From: Novosphingobium sp. KA1
GTDB taxonomy: Bacteria > Pseudomonadota > Alphaproteobacteria > Sphingomonadales > Sphingomonadaceae
DNA: 64,000 nucleotides
Direction: 5' to 3'
NCBI RefSeq assembly: GCF_017309955.1
Contig: NZ_CP021248.1
Coordinates: forward strand, 248,001-312,000
Positions 49,377 to 58,668 of the stretch are shown here, piece by piece. Every line of letters starts with the position of its first letter. Positions within the stretch are counted from its first letter, which is position 1. The translations under genes and the position numbers were made by a program. Under the pieces are notes generated by a model that saw only the letters and a list, made by a program, of their open reading frames with translations, made no database searches and was not told the DNA's origin.

Positions 49377-50256
49377 GGCTCTGTTGCAAAAATCGTGAAG
49401 CTTGAGCATGCTTGGCGGAGATTGGACGGACGGAACGATGACGGATTTCAAGTGGCGCCATTTCCAGGGTGATGTGATCCTGTGGGCGGTGCGCTGGTAT
49501 TGTCGCTATCCGATCAGCTATCGCGACCTTGAGGAAATGCTGGCGGAACGCGGCATTTCGGTCGACCATACGACGATCTATCGCTGGGTCCAGTGCTACG
49601 CCCCGGAGATGGAGAAGCGGCTGCGCTGGTTCTGGCGGCGTGGCTTTGATCCGAGCTGGCGCCTGGATGAAACCTACGTCAAGGTGCGGGGCAAGTGGAC
49701 CTACCTGTACCGGGCAGTCGACAAGCGGGGCGACACGATCGATTTCTACCTGTCGCCGACCCGCAGCGCCAAGGCAGCGAAGCGGTTCCTGGGCAAGGCC
49801 CTGCGAGGCCTGAAGCACTGGGAAAAGCCTGCCACGCTCAATACCGACAAAGCGCCGAGCTATGGTGCAGCGATCACCGAATTGAAGCGCGAAGGAAAGC
49901 TGGACCGGGAGACGGCCCACCGGCAGGTGAAGTATCTCAATAACGTGATCGAGGCCGATCACGGAAAGCTCAAGATACTGATCAAGCCGGTGCGCGGTTT
50001 CAAATCGATCCCCACGGCCTATGCCACGATCAAGGGATTCGAAGTCATGCGAGCCCTGCGCAAAGGACAGGCTCGCCCCTGGTGCCTGCAGCCCGGCATC
50101 AGGGGCGAGGTGCGCCTTGTGGAGAGAGCTTTTGGCATTGGGCCCTCGGCGCTGACGGAGGCCATGGGCATGCTCAACCACCATTTCGCAGCAGCCGCCT
50201 GATCGGCGCAGAGCGACAGCCTACCTCTGACTGCCGCCAATCTTTGCAACAGAGCC
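49377..50256 (+). mobile_element. IS6100 (copy 1)
   Basis: Exactly 880 bp between GGCTCTGTTGCAAA and its complement TTTGCAACAGAGCC, the length and 14-bp ends of IS6100. The interior is identical as far as I can see to copy 2 at 56165-57044 in opposite orientation. The flanking 8-mers differ (CTCGAAGG, CCTGCACG), so it is not a simple insertion but has taken part in a rearrangement. Confidence 0.95.
49408..50202 (+). CDS. tnpA: IS6100 transposase (copy 1)
   Basis: 264 aa IS6-family DDE transposase. N-terminal zinc-ribbon/HTH region, then WRLDETYVKVRGKWTYLYRA with the first D, LNTDKAPSYGAAI with the second, and NNVIEADHGKLK with the E. An internal ATG at 49438 (MTDFKWRHFQGD) is an alternative start. 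Replicative, cointegrate-forming transposition. Intact. Confidence 0.95.
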   Translation: MLGGDWTDGTMTDFKWRHFQGDVILWAVRWYCRYPISYRDLEEMLAERGISVDHTTIYRWVQCYAPEMEKRLRWFWRRGFDPSWRLDETYVKVRGKWTYLYRAVDKRGDTIDFYLSPTRSAKAAKRFLGKALRGLKHWEKPATLNTDKAPSYGAAITELKREGKLDRETAHRQVKYLNNVIEADHGKLKILIKPVRGFKSIPTAYATIKGFEVMRALRKGQARPWCLQPGIRGEVRLVERAFGIGPSALTEAMGMLNHHFAAAA

Positions 50257-50271
50257 CCTGCACGCATTCCA

Positions 50272-53217
50272 ATGACAGAGAGGCAGAGGGCCGAGCTTCT
50301 TGCACTGCCGGGTACCGAAGATGAGGTGGTTCGGCACTACAGCCTCGACGATGCCGATCTTGCCATGATTGCCAAGGCCCGAACGCCAGCGACCAGACTC
50401 GGCTATGCCCTGCAGCTGTGCTGCCTTCGCTTCCCAGGCCGATATTTGCGCCGGGGCGAAGTGCTGCCGGCGCTCATGCTCGACTACATCGCCGAGCAGG
50501 TCGGTGTCGATGCAGATGTCATTGCTGAATTCGCGCGGCGCGGACCGACCCGATACGAGCAGCTTGCGACCATCAAGCGAAACCATGGCTTTCGCGACCT
50601 GAGCCATCCTCTGCGCGCGGAATTGGGTGCATGGCTGAATGATGAGGCAGTGGCGCTCACCGATGGCCAGGCATTGATCGAACGTCTCGCCGACAAGATG
50701 CGCGCCGAGCGGATCATTATTCCTGGACGAAGCGTCATCGAACGGATGGCCGCATCGGCGATGCATCAGGCCGACAAGGCCTTTATGGCCGCCATTCATG
50801 CCCAGCTTGATTCCGCATCCCGGCAGAGGCTGGACGCTGTGCTTGCCGAGAAAGTCCACGACCAGCAAAGCCGGTTGAGCTGGCTGAGAGCACCGCCAAA
50901 CCGCGTGAGCGCCCGCACGCTGCTCGAACTGCTCGACAAGATCGATGCGATCCGGGCCTTCGGGCTCGACACCGTTTCGGTTCCGGACGCGTCGTGGGCC
51001 AAGATGAACCAGTTGGCGCGCGAAGGCGTTCGCCTGACGGCACAGGCCCTGCAGCAGATGTCGCCATCGCGCCGCATGGCAACGCTGGTCGCGACAATGC
51101 GCGAACTGGAGGCCACTACAACCGATGCGACGCTCGCCATGTTTGGATCTTTGGTGGGGCGCGCCAATCTCCGGGCACGCAAGCGTCTCGACGAAACCAT
51201 CCTTGTCTCGGCGGATCAAGGCCGCGAACGGCTCGCACGGATCGCAGCCGTGCTGGAAGCAATGACCAGGGCGCTACGTAAAGGCGAAGATGTTGAAGCC
51301 GCGGTTACCTGCGTCGCCGGGCTCGATCTGATTGAAGCCGACACACAGCTCATTCGCCGCTCGACGAAGCCTGGCCGTCCTGACGTCGTCGGCGAACTGC
51401 AACCAGAATACCGAACCTTCAAGCAGGTTGGCAGCCGTTTCCTCGCTTCGTTTGCGTTTGAAGGGCGCAAGGCGACATCTGCGCTGCGGACTGCAATGGG
51501 CATCCTCGTCGATCTTGGCGGAAATTGGCGCAGGCCGCTCCCTGTCGATGTGCCACTTGGCCACATCGAGCATCGATGGCGGCGGCATCTGTTCGCCGAC
51601 GGCAAGATCGACCGCACCTACTGGGAGCTTGCCACGTATTTTGCCGTCGCAAGTGCGCTGGCATCGGGCGACCTTTGGGTGCCGACCTCGCGAATGCATC
51701 GCGCACTCGAAGACCTGATTCACCCCACTGCGGCGGCACCAGCCATACAGCCGTCACGGTTGCCCGACCTTGGCAAGCCGGATTTTGAGCAGTGGATTGC
51801 TACCAAGTCGGCGCAACTCGACCAGGCTCTTCTGGCTACAGCGAACGGCCTGTCAGGCAAGGATGCGGCGCTGTTCACCGGCGATCGACTGCGGTTCCCG
51901 AAGATGCCCAAGGATAGCGCCGCCGACGACGAGCAATCGCGCAACACCGCCATGCAGGTTTACCGCCTGTTGCCCACCGTGCGGATCACCGACGTGCTGC
52001 ATCAGGTCGCCAAATGGACCGGCTTCATCGACCATTTTACACATGTCTCGACCGGGCTCCCGCCAAGCGACGAAAAGGCATTTATCGCAAGCCTGATCGC
52101 CGAGGCGACCAACCTTGGCCTCAGCCGAATGGCTGATATCTGCAATGTGGCATCGCGGCGGGCCCTGCTCAGAATGCAAACCTGGCATATGCGCGAGGAC
52201 ACGTTCAGGGCGGCATTGGCCACTCTGACCGATGCCATCCATGCCGAACCGATCGCCGCCTGGTTTGGCGAGGGCTGGCGGGCCTCGGCCGATGGCCAGC
52301 ATTTCTATCTCGGCGGGCCAGGAGAGAGCGGCGGAGCGGTCAATGCCCACTATGGGCGCGACCCCATCATCAAGATCTACACCACCATCACCGACCGATA
52401 CGCGCCACTTCATCAGACCGTGATTGCCGGAACCGCAGGCGAGGCGATCCATGCGCTCGACGGGATTCTTGGCCACCAGAGCGCTGTCGACGTTGCCGCG
52501 CTGCACGTCGATGGCGGCGGGGTATCGGATATCGTTTTTTGCGTCATGACGATGCTCGGGCTCAGCTTCGAGCCGAGAATTCCCCGTCTCTCCGATCGGA
52601 GGCTTTACGCGTTCGAACCAAAGGCTCGCTACGGCAAGTTGGCATCGCTGTTCGGGCACCGTCTCGATGAAAATCTTATCCGCAGCCATTGGGACGACAT
52701 ACACCAGGTCATCGCGGCGATGCGCAATCGGGTGGTGACCCCGTCGTTGATACTGCGGAAGCTGTCCGCCTATCGGCAGCAGAACAGCCTTGCTGCCGCC
52801 ATGCGCGAGATCGGTCGGATTGAACGGACCCTCTTTACCTTGCGCTGGTTCGAGGAGCCCGAATTGCGCAAGCTCGTCACCGCCGAACTCAACAAGGGCG
52901 AGGCCCGCAACACCCTGGCGCGCGCCGTTGCATTTCACCGACTTGGCCGGTTTCGCGATCGTGGTGCCGAGAACCAGCAGCTTCGCGCGGCCGGGCTCAA
53001 TCTCGTATCCGCTGCGATCATCCTCTATAATTGCAAAAATCTCTCCCGGGCGGCCCATGCGCTTCAAGCCCGGGGGCAGATCGGGATTGACGGGCTGTTG
53101 GGGCAAATCTCCCCGCTGGGCTGGGATCACATCAACCTGACCGGAGACTATGTGTTTTCCGACGATACCCAGCTCGACCGGGACGGATTTTTGCCACTCC
53201 GGATTGACACGCTATGA
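50272..53217 (+). CDS. tnpA: Tn3-family TnpA transposase (second element)
   Basis: 981 aa, full length: MTERQRAELLALPGTEDEVV at the N-terminus, the DDE domain with WFGEGWRASADGQHFYLGGP, and VTAELNKGEARNTLARAVAF near the C-terminus. Only 15 bp lie between the IS6100 end and its start, so its promoter and res region have been cut away. It is a distant relative of the TnpA at 17086. No inverted repeat was recognised after the stop (53218-53398 holds no gene), so the ends of its transposon are not located. Confidence 0.94.
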   Translation: MTERQRAELLALPGTEDEVVRHYSLDDADLAMIAKARTPATRLGYALQLCCLRFPGRYLRRGEVLPALMLDYIAEQVGVDADVIAEFARRGPTRYEQLATIKRNHGFRDLSHPLRAELGAWLNDEAVALTDGQALIERLADKMRAERIIIPGRSVIERMAASAMHQADKAFMAAIHAQLDSASRQRLDAVLAEKVHDQQSRLSWLRAPPNRVSARTLLELLDKIDAIRAFGLDTVSVPDASWAKMNQLAREGVRLTAQALQQMSPSRRMATLVATMRELEATTTDATLAMFGSLVGRANLRARKRLDETILVSADQGRERLARIAAVLEAMTRALRKGEDVEAAVTCVAGLDLIEADTQLIRRSTKPGRPDVVGELQPEYRTFKQVGSRFLASFAFEGRKATSALRTAMGILVDLGGNWRRPLPVDVPLGHIEHRWRRHLFADGKIDRTYWELATYFAVASALASGDLWVPTSRMHRALEDLIHPTAAAPAIQPSRLPDLGKPDFEQWIATKSAQLDQALLATANGLSGKDAALFTGDRLRFPKMPKDSAADDEQSRNTAMQVYRLLPTVRITDVLHQVAKWTGFIDHFTHVSTGLPPSDEKAFIASLIAEATNLGLSRMADICNVASRRALLRMQTWHMREDTFRAALATLTDAIHAEPIAAWFGEGWRASADGQHFYLGGPGESGGAVNAHYGRDPIIKIYTTITDRYAPLHQTVIAGTAGEAIHALDGILGHQSAVDVAALHVDGGGVSDIVFCVMTMLGLSFEPRIPRLSDRRLYAFEPKARYGKLASLFGHRLDENLIRSHWDDIHQVIAAMRNRVVTPSLILRKLSAYRQQNSLAAAMREIGRIERTLFTLRWFEEPELRKLVTAELNKGEARNTLARAVAFHRLGRFRDRGAENQQLRAAGLNLVSAAIILYNCKNLSRAAHALQARGQIGIDGLLGQISPLGWDHINLTGDYVFSDDTQLDRDGFLPLRIDTL

Positions 53218-53398
53218 CCAATATCTGCATCCTTGGAGCCGAACCCGCCGTTCCGGACACGCCAACACTTGCGACATTGGTTCGAGGCAGTAACAACGCG
53301 ACTACTGATCTGCAGAGGTTGATAGAAGGCAATCTGCTGTCGCGAGGTACGCAAGAATTGGCGCAGCTTGGGCGTGGCACAATCTGGGACGATGATAC

Positions 53399-53956
53399 AT
53401 GCTCTCGTACTTAATTCCGCTGGCGGTGATGGCAGGTCCGGCGACTGATCAACCGATTGACCCATCCCTTGTGAAACTTGAGCGGACGCCCAAGCAAACG
53501 ACTTGGGAAACTTTCCATTTTGATTGCGACATCCAAATGGAGAACGGCGTGCGGTCGAAGCTGATCTTGGATCGTTCGGGAGGGCGCGGCTTCCAAAATC
53601 CCACAACTGGAAAGGTCGATCAGACTCCCATTAAATTCGAAATGCGAGGATCGGGGGCTAACCAATTCTCAAGGTTTTCCTTGGTCCCGCGAGGTGATGA
53701 TGTTGAGCTACATACGGCAGGCAGATCGATAGGATACGACTACCTCTTCCGCTTCGCGGAAACCCCATCTTCTTTCGAGGCAAAATCCAGGTCGCGATAT
53801 GCGATAACCATCCAAACTAGCGGTTGGCCGGTCGGCCCACGGGTTGCTGGACTTGGCTTTTGTAGTGCGTCTTTCCGCAGCCAAAGCCCCTTATCTGAAG
53901 CCGAAACGCAGAAGTACATCAGTGACGCCAATCGCGTCCAACCACTCTCGGACTAA
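53399..53956 (+). CDS. Hypothetical exported protein (185 aa)
   Basis: ATG 53399. A short hydrophobic N-terminus (MLSYLIPLAVMAGPATDQ) looks like a signal peptide. The mature part contains three cysteines (HFDCDI, FCSASF region) and is rich in beta-type sequence with HTAGRSIGYDYLFRFAETPS. GC content is lower than in neighbours. No domain recognised; it may be a passenger of the transposon to which the 50272 tnpA belonged. Confidence 0.6.
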   Translation: MLSYLIPLAVMAGPATDQPIDPSLVKLERTPKQTTWETFHFDCDIQMENGVRSKLILDRSGGRGFQNPTTGKVDQTPIKFEMRGSGANQFSRFSLVPRGDDVELHTAGRSIGYDYLFRFAETPSSFEAKSRSRYAITIQTSGWPVGPRVAGLGFCSASFRSQSPLSEAETQKYISDANRVQPLSD

Positions 53957-54072
53957 AGTTCGTTTCCCCCAACATTCCGGTCGTTCGCGCCGCCGATCAG
54001 GGCTTCCGAAAACTGCCTGTGCCGGGACATTCAATCCTACCGTATATCTGTGTCCCAATAATGCACTGGGGC

Positions 54073-54257
54073 CGCGTAGGCGCCAGCCTGTCTTCTCGGA
54101 TGCGGCGATCCAGGCCTGCCTGACGTTGAAGGGAGTGTTCAAGCGTGCCTTGCGCCAGACCACCGGCATGGTCGCAAGTCTTCTCGGGATGGTCGGGCTT
54201 GATTGGCCGGTGCCGGATTTCAGCACACTGATGAGACCTGTGCGCGGGTGGGCGTAG
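54073..54257 (+). pseudogene. IS5-type transposase fragment
   Basis: The frame reads RRRQPVFSDAAIQACLTLKG, then LRQTTGMVASLLGMVGLDWP and VPDFSTLMR, the N-terminal domain of IS5-family transposases (normally followed by the first catalytic D). It ends in a stop at 54255-54257 after unrelated residues. The rest of the element is gone. The frame upstream (53957-54072) is not family-like. Confidence 0.65.
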
Positions 54258-54329
54258 CGCATCTGAAATGCATCGGTTCTCTGGCGATTGGCCTGTCTGG
54301 CCTCCGTCCTGGCCGGGACGGGGCAATTT

Positions 54330-54401
54330 TCACGCCGGGACCGCGAGAATATTCATTGTGCGCTTGAGGTTGTAGGTACCCAGTGAGCGGTGTTCCGGCA
54401 T
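54330..54401 (-). pseudogene. C-terminal scrap of a transposase
   Basis: MPEHRSLGTYNLKRTMNILAVPA on the minus strand resembles the final residues of IS1182/IS4/IS5-like transposases (SLGTYNLKRxMNILG). No intact element surrounds it. 54258-54609 contains nothing else that I can support. Confidence 0.4.
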
Positions 54402-54609
54402 CACCTTGCCAGGCCCCAGCGCTGTGGTTGAACTGCGGGAATGGACGAGAACCGCCTTACGACCGCATTGGACACCGACATTGGAGTGCCTCTGATACCA
54501 AGACTCTCTGATCATGACCCATGCGCCCATTGGGGTCAGTTCCGGTACGGGGCGAAATGACACCCTAAGCGCAATGGCTTAAAGGGGTGGGAAGGGGGCA
54601 TGCGCAGTT

Positions 54610-54951
54610 CTATTCGAACACTCCGGTTCCATGCATCTGATCAGGTTCGTGCTTACTGATCAGCCATGACACAGGCAGCGCAATCGCCAAGCTAATCACA
54701 AGCTGGAAGGCGAATGGAAACAGGAACTCATCTGGCGACATCGACAAGATCAAAGATAGAGGATCTCCGGACGAAAGAAGGACTACAGCCGTCACCACCG
54801 GGGTTGGCAGCAAGGCCGAAGCCGTTGCGATCACAGTACGCAGCGAGCGGCTTCGCCCCGCCGCGTGCCTGTTGAGTATGATTGCGACGATCGCTCCACC
54901 CAGCGTGCTCACGACAGTCCACACTATAGTCGAGATCCAGTTTTCATCCAT
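54610..54951 (-). CDS. Small membrane protein (113 aa)
   Basis: Three hydrophobic segments: IVWTVVSTLGGAIVAIILN, VVTAVVLLSSGDPLSLIL and AFQLVISLAIALPVSWLIS, with a basic loop (RHAAGRSRSLR) after the first. Codon use and a single clean frame support it. No family recognised. It lies between IS scraps and a resolvase operon on the same strand. Confidence 0.55.
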   Translation of the reverse strand: MDENWISTIVWTVVSTLGGAIVAIILNRHAAGRSRSLRTVIATASALLPTPVVTAVVLLSSGDPLSLILSMSPDEFLFPFAFQLVISLAIALPVSWLISKHEPDQMHGTGVFE

Positions 54952-55030
54952 GCGCCGCTGAACGTGTCAGCCCGTGCAAAAGTCCGCAAGGGGGCGCTAG
55001 CTGCCATTATAAAACTCTGTTGAGCGTAGA

Positions 55031-55591
55031 TCAGATGTCGGTCAGATCCTCGGGGTAACGCCCGCCCCGCTGGCAGAAAAGTCGCCATGTGTCCTGTCCG
55101 CGCTCAGTGACAAGAAGACGAACAGGTTTATCCGATGAACGCACAAGGAGCCCAAGCCGGACGAGAGGGACAATGGTTCGATCACCGATCACTTTTTCCC
55201 GGTTTCGCCCCGGGACTACCATTGCCCATCCCGGCGTTCCGCGTTCGGTAAGCGCGGGCTCCAGGTATCCATTCCGGGTGTCATCCGCTTCCCGGCCAAG
55301 AAAAAACAGGCAGATGCTCCAGAAGGCATCCCTGGGTCGAGGCGGGATCATCGCCCATTCGAGAGGGCCCGTTGTATCGGGCTGCTCATGCACCGTGGTA
55401 GTAATTGTTGGAGCGTCTCGTACACCTTCACGATAGGCGCGCTCCAGCGCCTGTGCGATAGCGCCCGCGGTGTCCACAGTGTAACCATATTTGCGATCAT
55501 GGCGGTCTTTGGCGACGATGCCGCGAGCGATCTCACGGAAGCGTACCTTGCGCCGCGGATCGGGCGGCAGGCGTGGCGGGGCTTTTGTCAT
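55031..55591 (-). CDS. Hypothetical protein co-transcribed with a resolvase
   Basis: 186 aa. Its start overlaps the resolvase stop (55588-55591, ATGA), so the two are coupled. The N-terminal helix region (FREIARGIVAKDRHDRKYGY) is followed by a linker and a winged-helix-like C-terminus (PLVRLGLLVRSSDKPVRLLV, TERGQDTWRLFCQRGG). It could bind DNA, but no family was recognised. Confidence 0.6.
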   Translation of the reverse strand: MTKAPPRLPPDPRRKVRFREIARGIVAKDRHDRKYGYTVDTAGAIAQALERAYREGVRDAPTITTTVHEQPDTTGPLEWAMIPPRPRDAFWSICLFFLGREADDTRNGYLEPALTERGTPGWAMVVPGRNREKVIGDRTIVPLVRLGLLVRSSDKPVRLLVTERGQDTWRLFCQRGGRYPEDLTDI

Positions 55592-56164
55592 GCCGCTATT
55601 TCCTCGGCAGGAGAGCGATCTGCTCTTGCCCGACCGACGATTGCAGCGACCGTGTTCTTGCTCAGGCCAAGATCCCGCGCGATCCAGCGATAGCTGCGCC
55701 CCTCTTCAACCAGCGCGAGTACTTTGGGGCCAAGCCGATCCGACTTGGGCCGTTCTCCCGGTTGCCGTCCGAGCTTGCGCCCCCTCGCTCGGGCCGCAGC
55801 CAGCCCGGAACGGACACGCTCGCTGAGCATGTCGCGCTCGAACTGCGCGATGCCGGCAAGCAAAGTGGCCATCATCCGCCCATGCGGTGTGTCGACCTCG
55901 AACGTCATGCCGCTCATCGCCACCACGGACACGCGCCACCCGGACAACCGGTTCAGTGTGTCGAGCAAGTCCTGGGTGGAGCGGCCCCACCGGCTTAGTT
56001 CGGTCACAAGGATCGCATCGATCTGGCGTGCCTGCGCCAGCTTCATCACCTGGTTACGTGCCGCCCGGTTCGCCTTCATGCCGGAGGCTGTCTCCCGGAA
56101 CGCTTTCACCACTTCATAGCCGCCCCGTTCGGCAAAGGCGGCAAGGTCGCGCAATTGCCGCTCG
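55588..56164 (-). pseudogene. Serine resolvase/invertase, 5'-truncated by IS6100
   Basis: The frame enters from the IS6100 end as ERQLRDLAAFAERGGYEVVK and runs to the stop at 55588. It keeps VTELSRWGRSTQDLLDTLNR, GIAQFERDMLSERVRSGLAA and the C-terminal helix-turn-helix (SYRWIARDLGLSKNTVAAIV), but the first 20-25 residues with the catalytic serine are missing. It is therefore inactive. The 5' piece is not found next to IS6100 copy 1. Confidence 0.85.
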
Positions 56165-57044
56165 GGCTCTGTTGCAAAGATTGGCGGCAGTCAGAGGTAG
56201 GCTGTCGCTCTGCGCCGATCAGGCGGCTGCTGCGAAATGGTGGTTGAGCATGCCCATGGCCTCCGTCAGCGCCGAGGGCCCAATGCCAAAAGCTCTCTCC
56301 ACAAGGCGCACCTCGCCCCTGATGCCGGGCTGCAGGCACCAGGGGCGAGCCTGTCCTTTGCGCAGGGCTCGCATGACTTCGAATCCCTTGATCGTGGCAT
56401 AGGCCGTGGGGATCGATTTGAAACCGCGCACCGGCTTGATCAGTATCTTGAGCTTTCCGTGATCGGCCTCGATCACGTTATTGAGATACTTCACCTGCCG
56501 GTGGGCCGTCTCCCGGTCCAGCTTTCCTTCGCGCTTCAATTCGGTGATCGCTGCACCATAGCTCGGCGCTTTGTCGGTATTGAGCGTGGCAGGCTTTTCC
56601 CAGTGCTTCAGGCCTCGCAGGGCCTTGCCCAGGAACCGCTTCGCTGCCTTGGCGCTGCGGGTCGGCGACAGGTAGAAATCGATCGTGTCGCCCCGCTTGT
56701 CGACTGCCCGGTACAGGTAGGTCCACTTGCCCCGCACCTTGACGTAGGTTTCATCCAGGCGCCAGCTCGGATCAAAGCCACGCCGCCAGAACCAGCGCAG
56801 CCGCTTCTCCATCTCCGGGGCGTAGCACTGGACCCAGCGATAGATCGTCGTATGGTCGACCGAAATGCCGCGTTCCGCCAGCATTTCCTCAAGGTCGCGA
56901 TAGCTGATCGGATAGCGACAATACCAGCGCACCGCCCACAGGATCACATCACCCTGGAAATGGCGCCACTTGAAATCCGTCATCGTTCCGTCCGTCCAAT
57001 CTCCGCCAAGCATGCTCAAGCTTCACGATTTTTGCAACAGAGCC
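56165..57044 (-). mobile_element. IS6100 (copy 2, inverted)
   Basis: 880 bp with the same 14-bp ends as copy 1 but in reverse orientation. Flanks are GCCGCTCG and CTGATGGA, again without a matching 8-bp repeat. It truncates the resolvase at 56164. With copy 1 it brackets 50257-56164. Confidence 0.95.
56219..57013 (-). CDS. tnpA: IS6100 transposase (copy 2)
   Basis: 264 aa, the same protein as at 49408-50202 along its whole length. IS6-family DDE transposase. Intact. Confidence 0.95.
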   Translation of the reverse strand: MLGGDWTDGTMTDFKWRHFQGDVILWAVRWYCRYPISYRDLEEMLAERGISVDHTTIYRWVQCYAPEMEKRLRWFWRRGFDPSWRLDETYVKVRGKWTYLYRAVDKRGDTIDFYLSPTRSAKAAKRFLGKALRGLKHWEKPATLNTDKAPSYGAAITELKREGKLDRETAHRQVKYLNNVIEADHGKLKILIKPVRGFKSIPTAYATIKGFEVMRALRKGQARPWCLQPGIRGEVRLVERAFGIGPSALTEAMGMLNHHFAAAA

Positions 57045-57078
57045 CTGATGGATGCCCAGTTGACTGGCAGCGGGACAA

Positions 57079-57354
57079 TTAGCCGTTCAGCTTGTCCTTG
57101 AGCGCCTTGGCGGGCGCAAAGCCCAGCTTCTTCGACGCTGCGATCTGGATCGTTTCGCCCGTGGACGGGTTGCGGCCTTCGCGTGCCGGGCTGTCCTTCA
57201 CCTTGAACTTGCCGAAGCCGTTGAGGCTGATCTCTTCGCCGCTGGCGGCCGCATCGGCGATCGACGCGAAGACGAGATCGACGACAGCGCGGGCGTCAGC
57301 CTTGGTGCTGCCGGTCTGGCTGGCGATCTTGTCGGCCAGGTCATTATTGTTCAC
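57079..57354 (-). CDS. HU-family DNA-binding protein
   Basis: 91 aa: MNNNDLADKIASQTGSTKAD, then ISLNGFGKFKVKDSPAREGR and NPSTGETIQIAASKKLGFAP. The beta-arm signature GRNP(S/x)TGE is complete. HU bends and compacts DNA. Its stop lies 34 bp from IS6100 copy 2. It is separated from pldA upstream by 126 bp with a small palindrome (near 57406-57420), so it probably has its own promoter. Confidence 0.94.
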   Translation of the reverse strand: MNNNDLADKIASQTGSTKADARAVVDLVFASIADAAASGEEISLNGFGKFKVKDSPAREGRNPSTGETIQIAASKKLGFAPAKALKDKLNG

Positions 57355-57480
57355 GGGAATCCTTTCCGCTCGTTGTTGGTGTGTTGCCCATAGTCACCTG
57401 CGCATGGCGACGCCATGGGCAATGCGCGCATCAAGCCCGCATTTGCCGAATAAATGGAATGGTTCGTCATGTTCGGCGCC

Positions 57481-58668
57481 TCACCGCACAACGGCCAGCC
57501 CGATGCGGAACCGGGTCGTGCGGCGGTCATAATCGAGCAGGTTCTCGCCATAGCCGTAGAAGCTTTGGCCAAAGAGATAGAAGTCGGGACCGCCACCCAA
57601 TATCCGTCGCAGGGGATAGGACATGTCCGCCGAGACTGCGCCCTTGCCTGTCGACAGGTTGAAACGGGTGGAGGTGGAGAGGCGCAGTCCATTATCCTCT
57701 CCAACCTCCATAAAGAGGCTGCCATTGCCCCTGTATCTGCGAATGTCGGGATTGTCGGAGCGGTCGCCGACAAAGAGCCACGCACGTGGCGCCACGGTCA
57801 GGCGCCAGCCACCGCTCAGCGGGAAAGCCGCCATGGGCGCGACATAGATGCTGTTGATACTGCGCGAGGCATCGCCGTCCCGGCCGTTGGATTCATGGCG
57901 CAGGCCGATTTGCCCGCTTACCGTCGCCTTGCCCGCGATCGCGACAGGCTCCGACAGATAGAAAAGCTCGGGCTGGTAGTCGATGTTGCGGAAGGGCGAT
58001 GATTCCGCACCCAGATCCCAGAACATACGCTGCGTGTATGCGAAGTAGAGGCCGTCCCGAAGGGATGCATGATCTTCTTCGCGGGCGCGGCTGCCGAAGA
58101 GTTGATATTTGAAGCTCAGCTGGATGCGCGCTTCGCTGTTCGTGCCCGGACCGTACACGGCGTAGATCGGTTCATAGGCCGACAAATTTTCGAGGAAGGC
58201 GTTGCCGACTGTCCGGTCTGCTGGCGGTGGCGCGGGCAGGGGGGGCGCCTGCGCCGCCACCTGTGCCGTTGCCTGCGTGGAAGGCGGAGCGACTTCGAGC
58301 GCGATCCTTTGATCGTTCCACGCGGGAACCGACAATATTTCGCCGGCACTGGACGAAGCGAGCCGGTATGCCGCCTTGGCGAAGCTGCCAGGTGCAAGCT
58401 CCAAGGAGGCAGGCGTAGACGAGGCGCGCTCCAGCCAGACCGCATGCGCAACGTCGTCTGCGGTGAGCGTGGCGGCGACGCGATCAGGCAGAACGACAGT
58501 TTTTTGGGTGTCTGAAGCGTTCAGCAGCCGAACGTCGACCTCGACATTTCCGCCAGCTTCGCGAAGCGCGGCGCGGCTGATCAAAATCTCGATGCCATCC
58601 TGAGCCATAGCAGGCGTCGCGATGAGGAGGGCGGCGGAAACCGCCGAAAGGATCGATGCGCGTGTCAT
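57481..58668 (-). CDS. pldA: Outer-membrane phospholipase A (PldA family)
   Basis: 395 aa. Signal peptide at 1-22 (SAALLIATPAMAQ). An N-terminal beta domain (about 25-130), a proline/alanine linker (130-150) and the C-terminal barrel follow. The barrel has the catalytic GLRHESNGR motif with H258 and S260, SFKYQLFG, and SFYGYGENLLDYD near the end. It hydrolyses phospholipids at the cell surface and is activated by dimerisation and calcium in known members. Start overlaps the fabI stop by 4 nt. Confidence 0.85.
   Translation of the reverse strand: MTRASILSAVSAALLIATPAMAQDGIEILISRAALREAGGNVEVDVRLLNASDTQKTVVLPDRVAATLTADDVAHAVWLERASSTPASLELAPGSFAKAAYRLASSSAGEILSVPAWNDQRIALEVAPPSTQATAQVAAQAPPLPAPPPADRTVGNAFLENLSAYEPIYAVYGPGTNSEARIQLSFKYQLFGSRAREEDHASLRDGLYFAYTQRMFWDLGAESSPFRNIDYQPELFYLSEPVAIAGKATVSGQIGLRHESNGRDGDASRSINSIYVAPMAAFPLSGGWRLTVAPRAWLFVGDRSDNPDIRRYRGNGSLFMEVGEDNGLRLSTSTRFNLSTGKGAVSADMSYPLRRILGGGPDFYLFGQSFYGYGENLLDYDRRTTRFRIGLAVVR

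Noticed and set aside
48805..50184. 459-residue minus-strand open frame across HAD and IS6100
   Set aside because: It spans the HAD gene end, the mgtC remnant and antisense IS6100, so it crosses an insertion boundary and cannot be a native gene.
53218..53398. Inverted repeat of the second Tn3 element and a 66-residue ORF (53214-53414)
   Set aside because: No sequence resembling a Tn3-family terminus was found, and the ORF starts on the tnpA stop with no ribosome-binding site.
49369..57052. IS6100 8-bp target duplications or a simple composite transposon
   Set aside because: None of the four 8-bp flanks match directly or as reverse complements.
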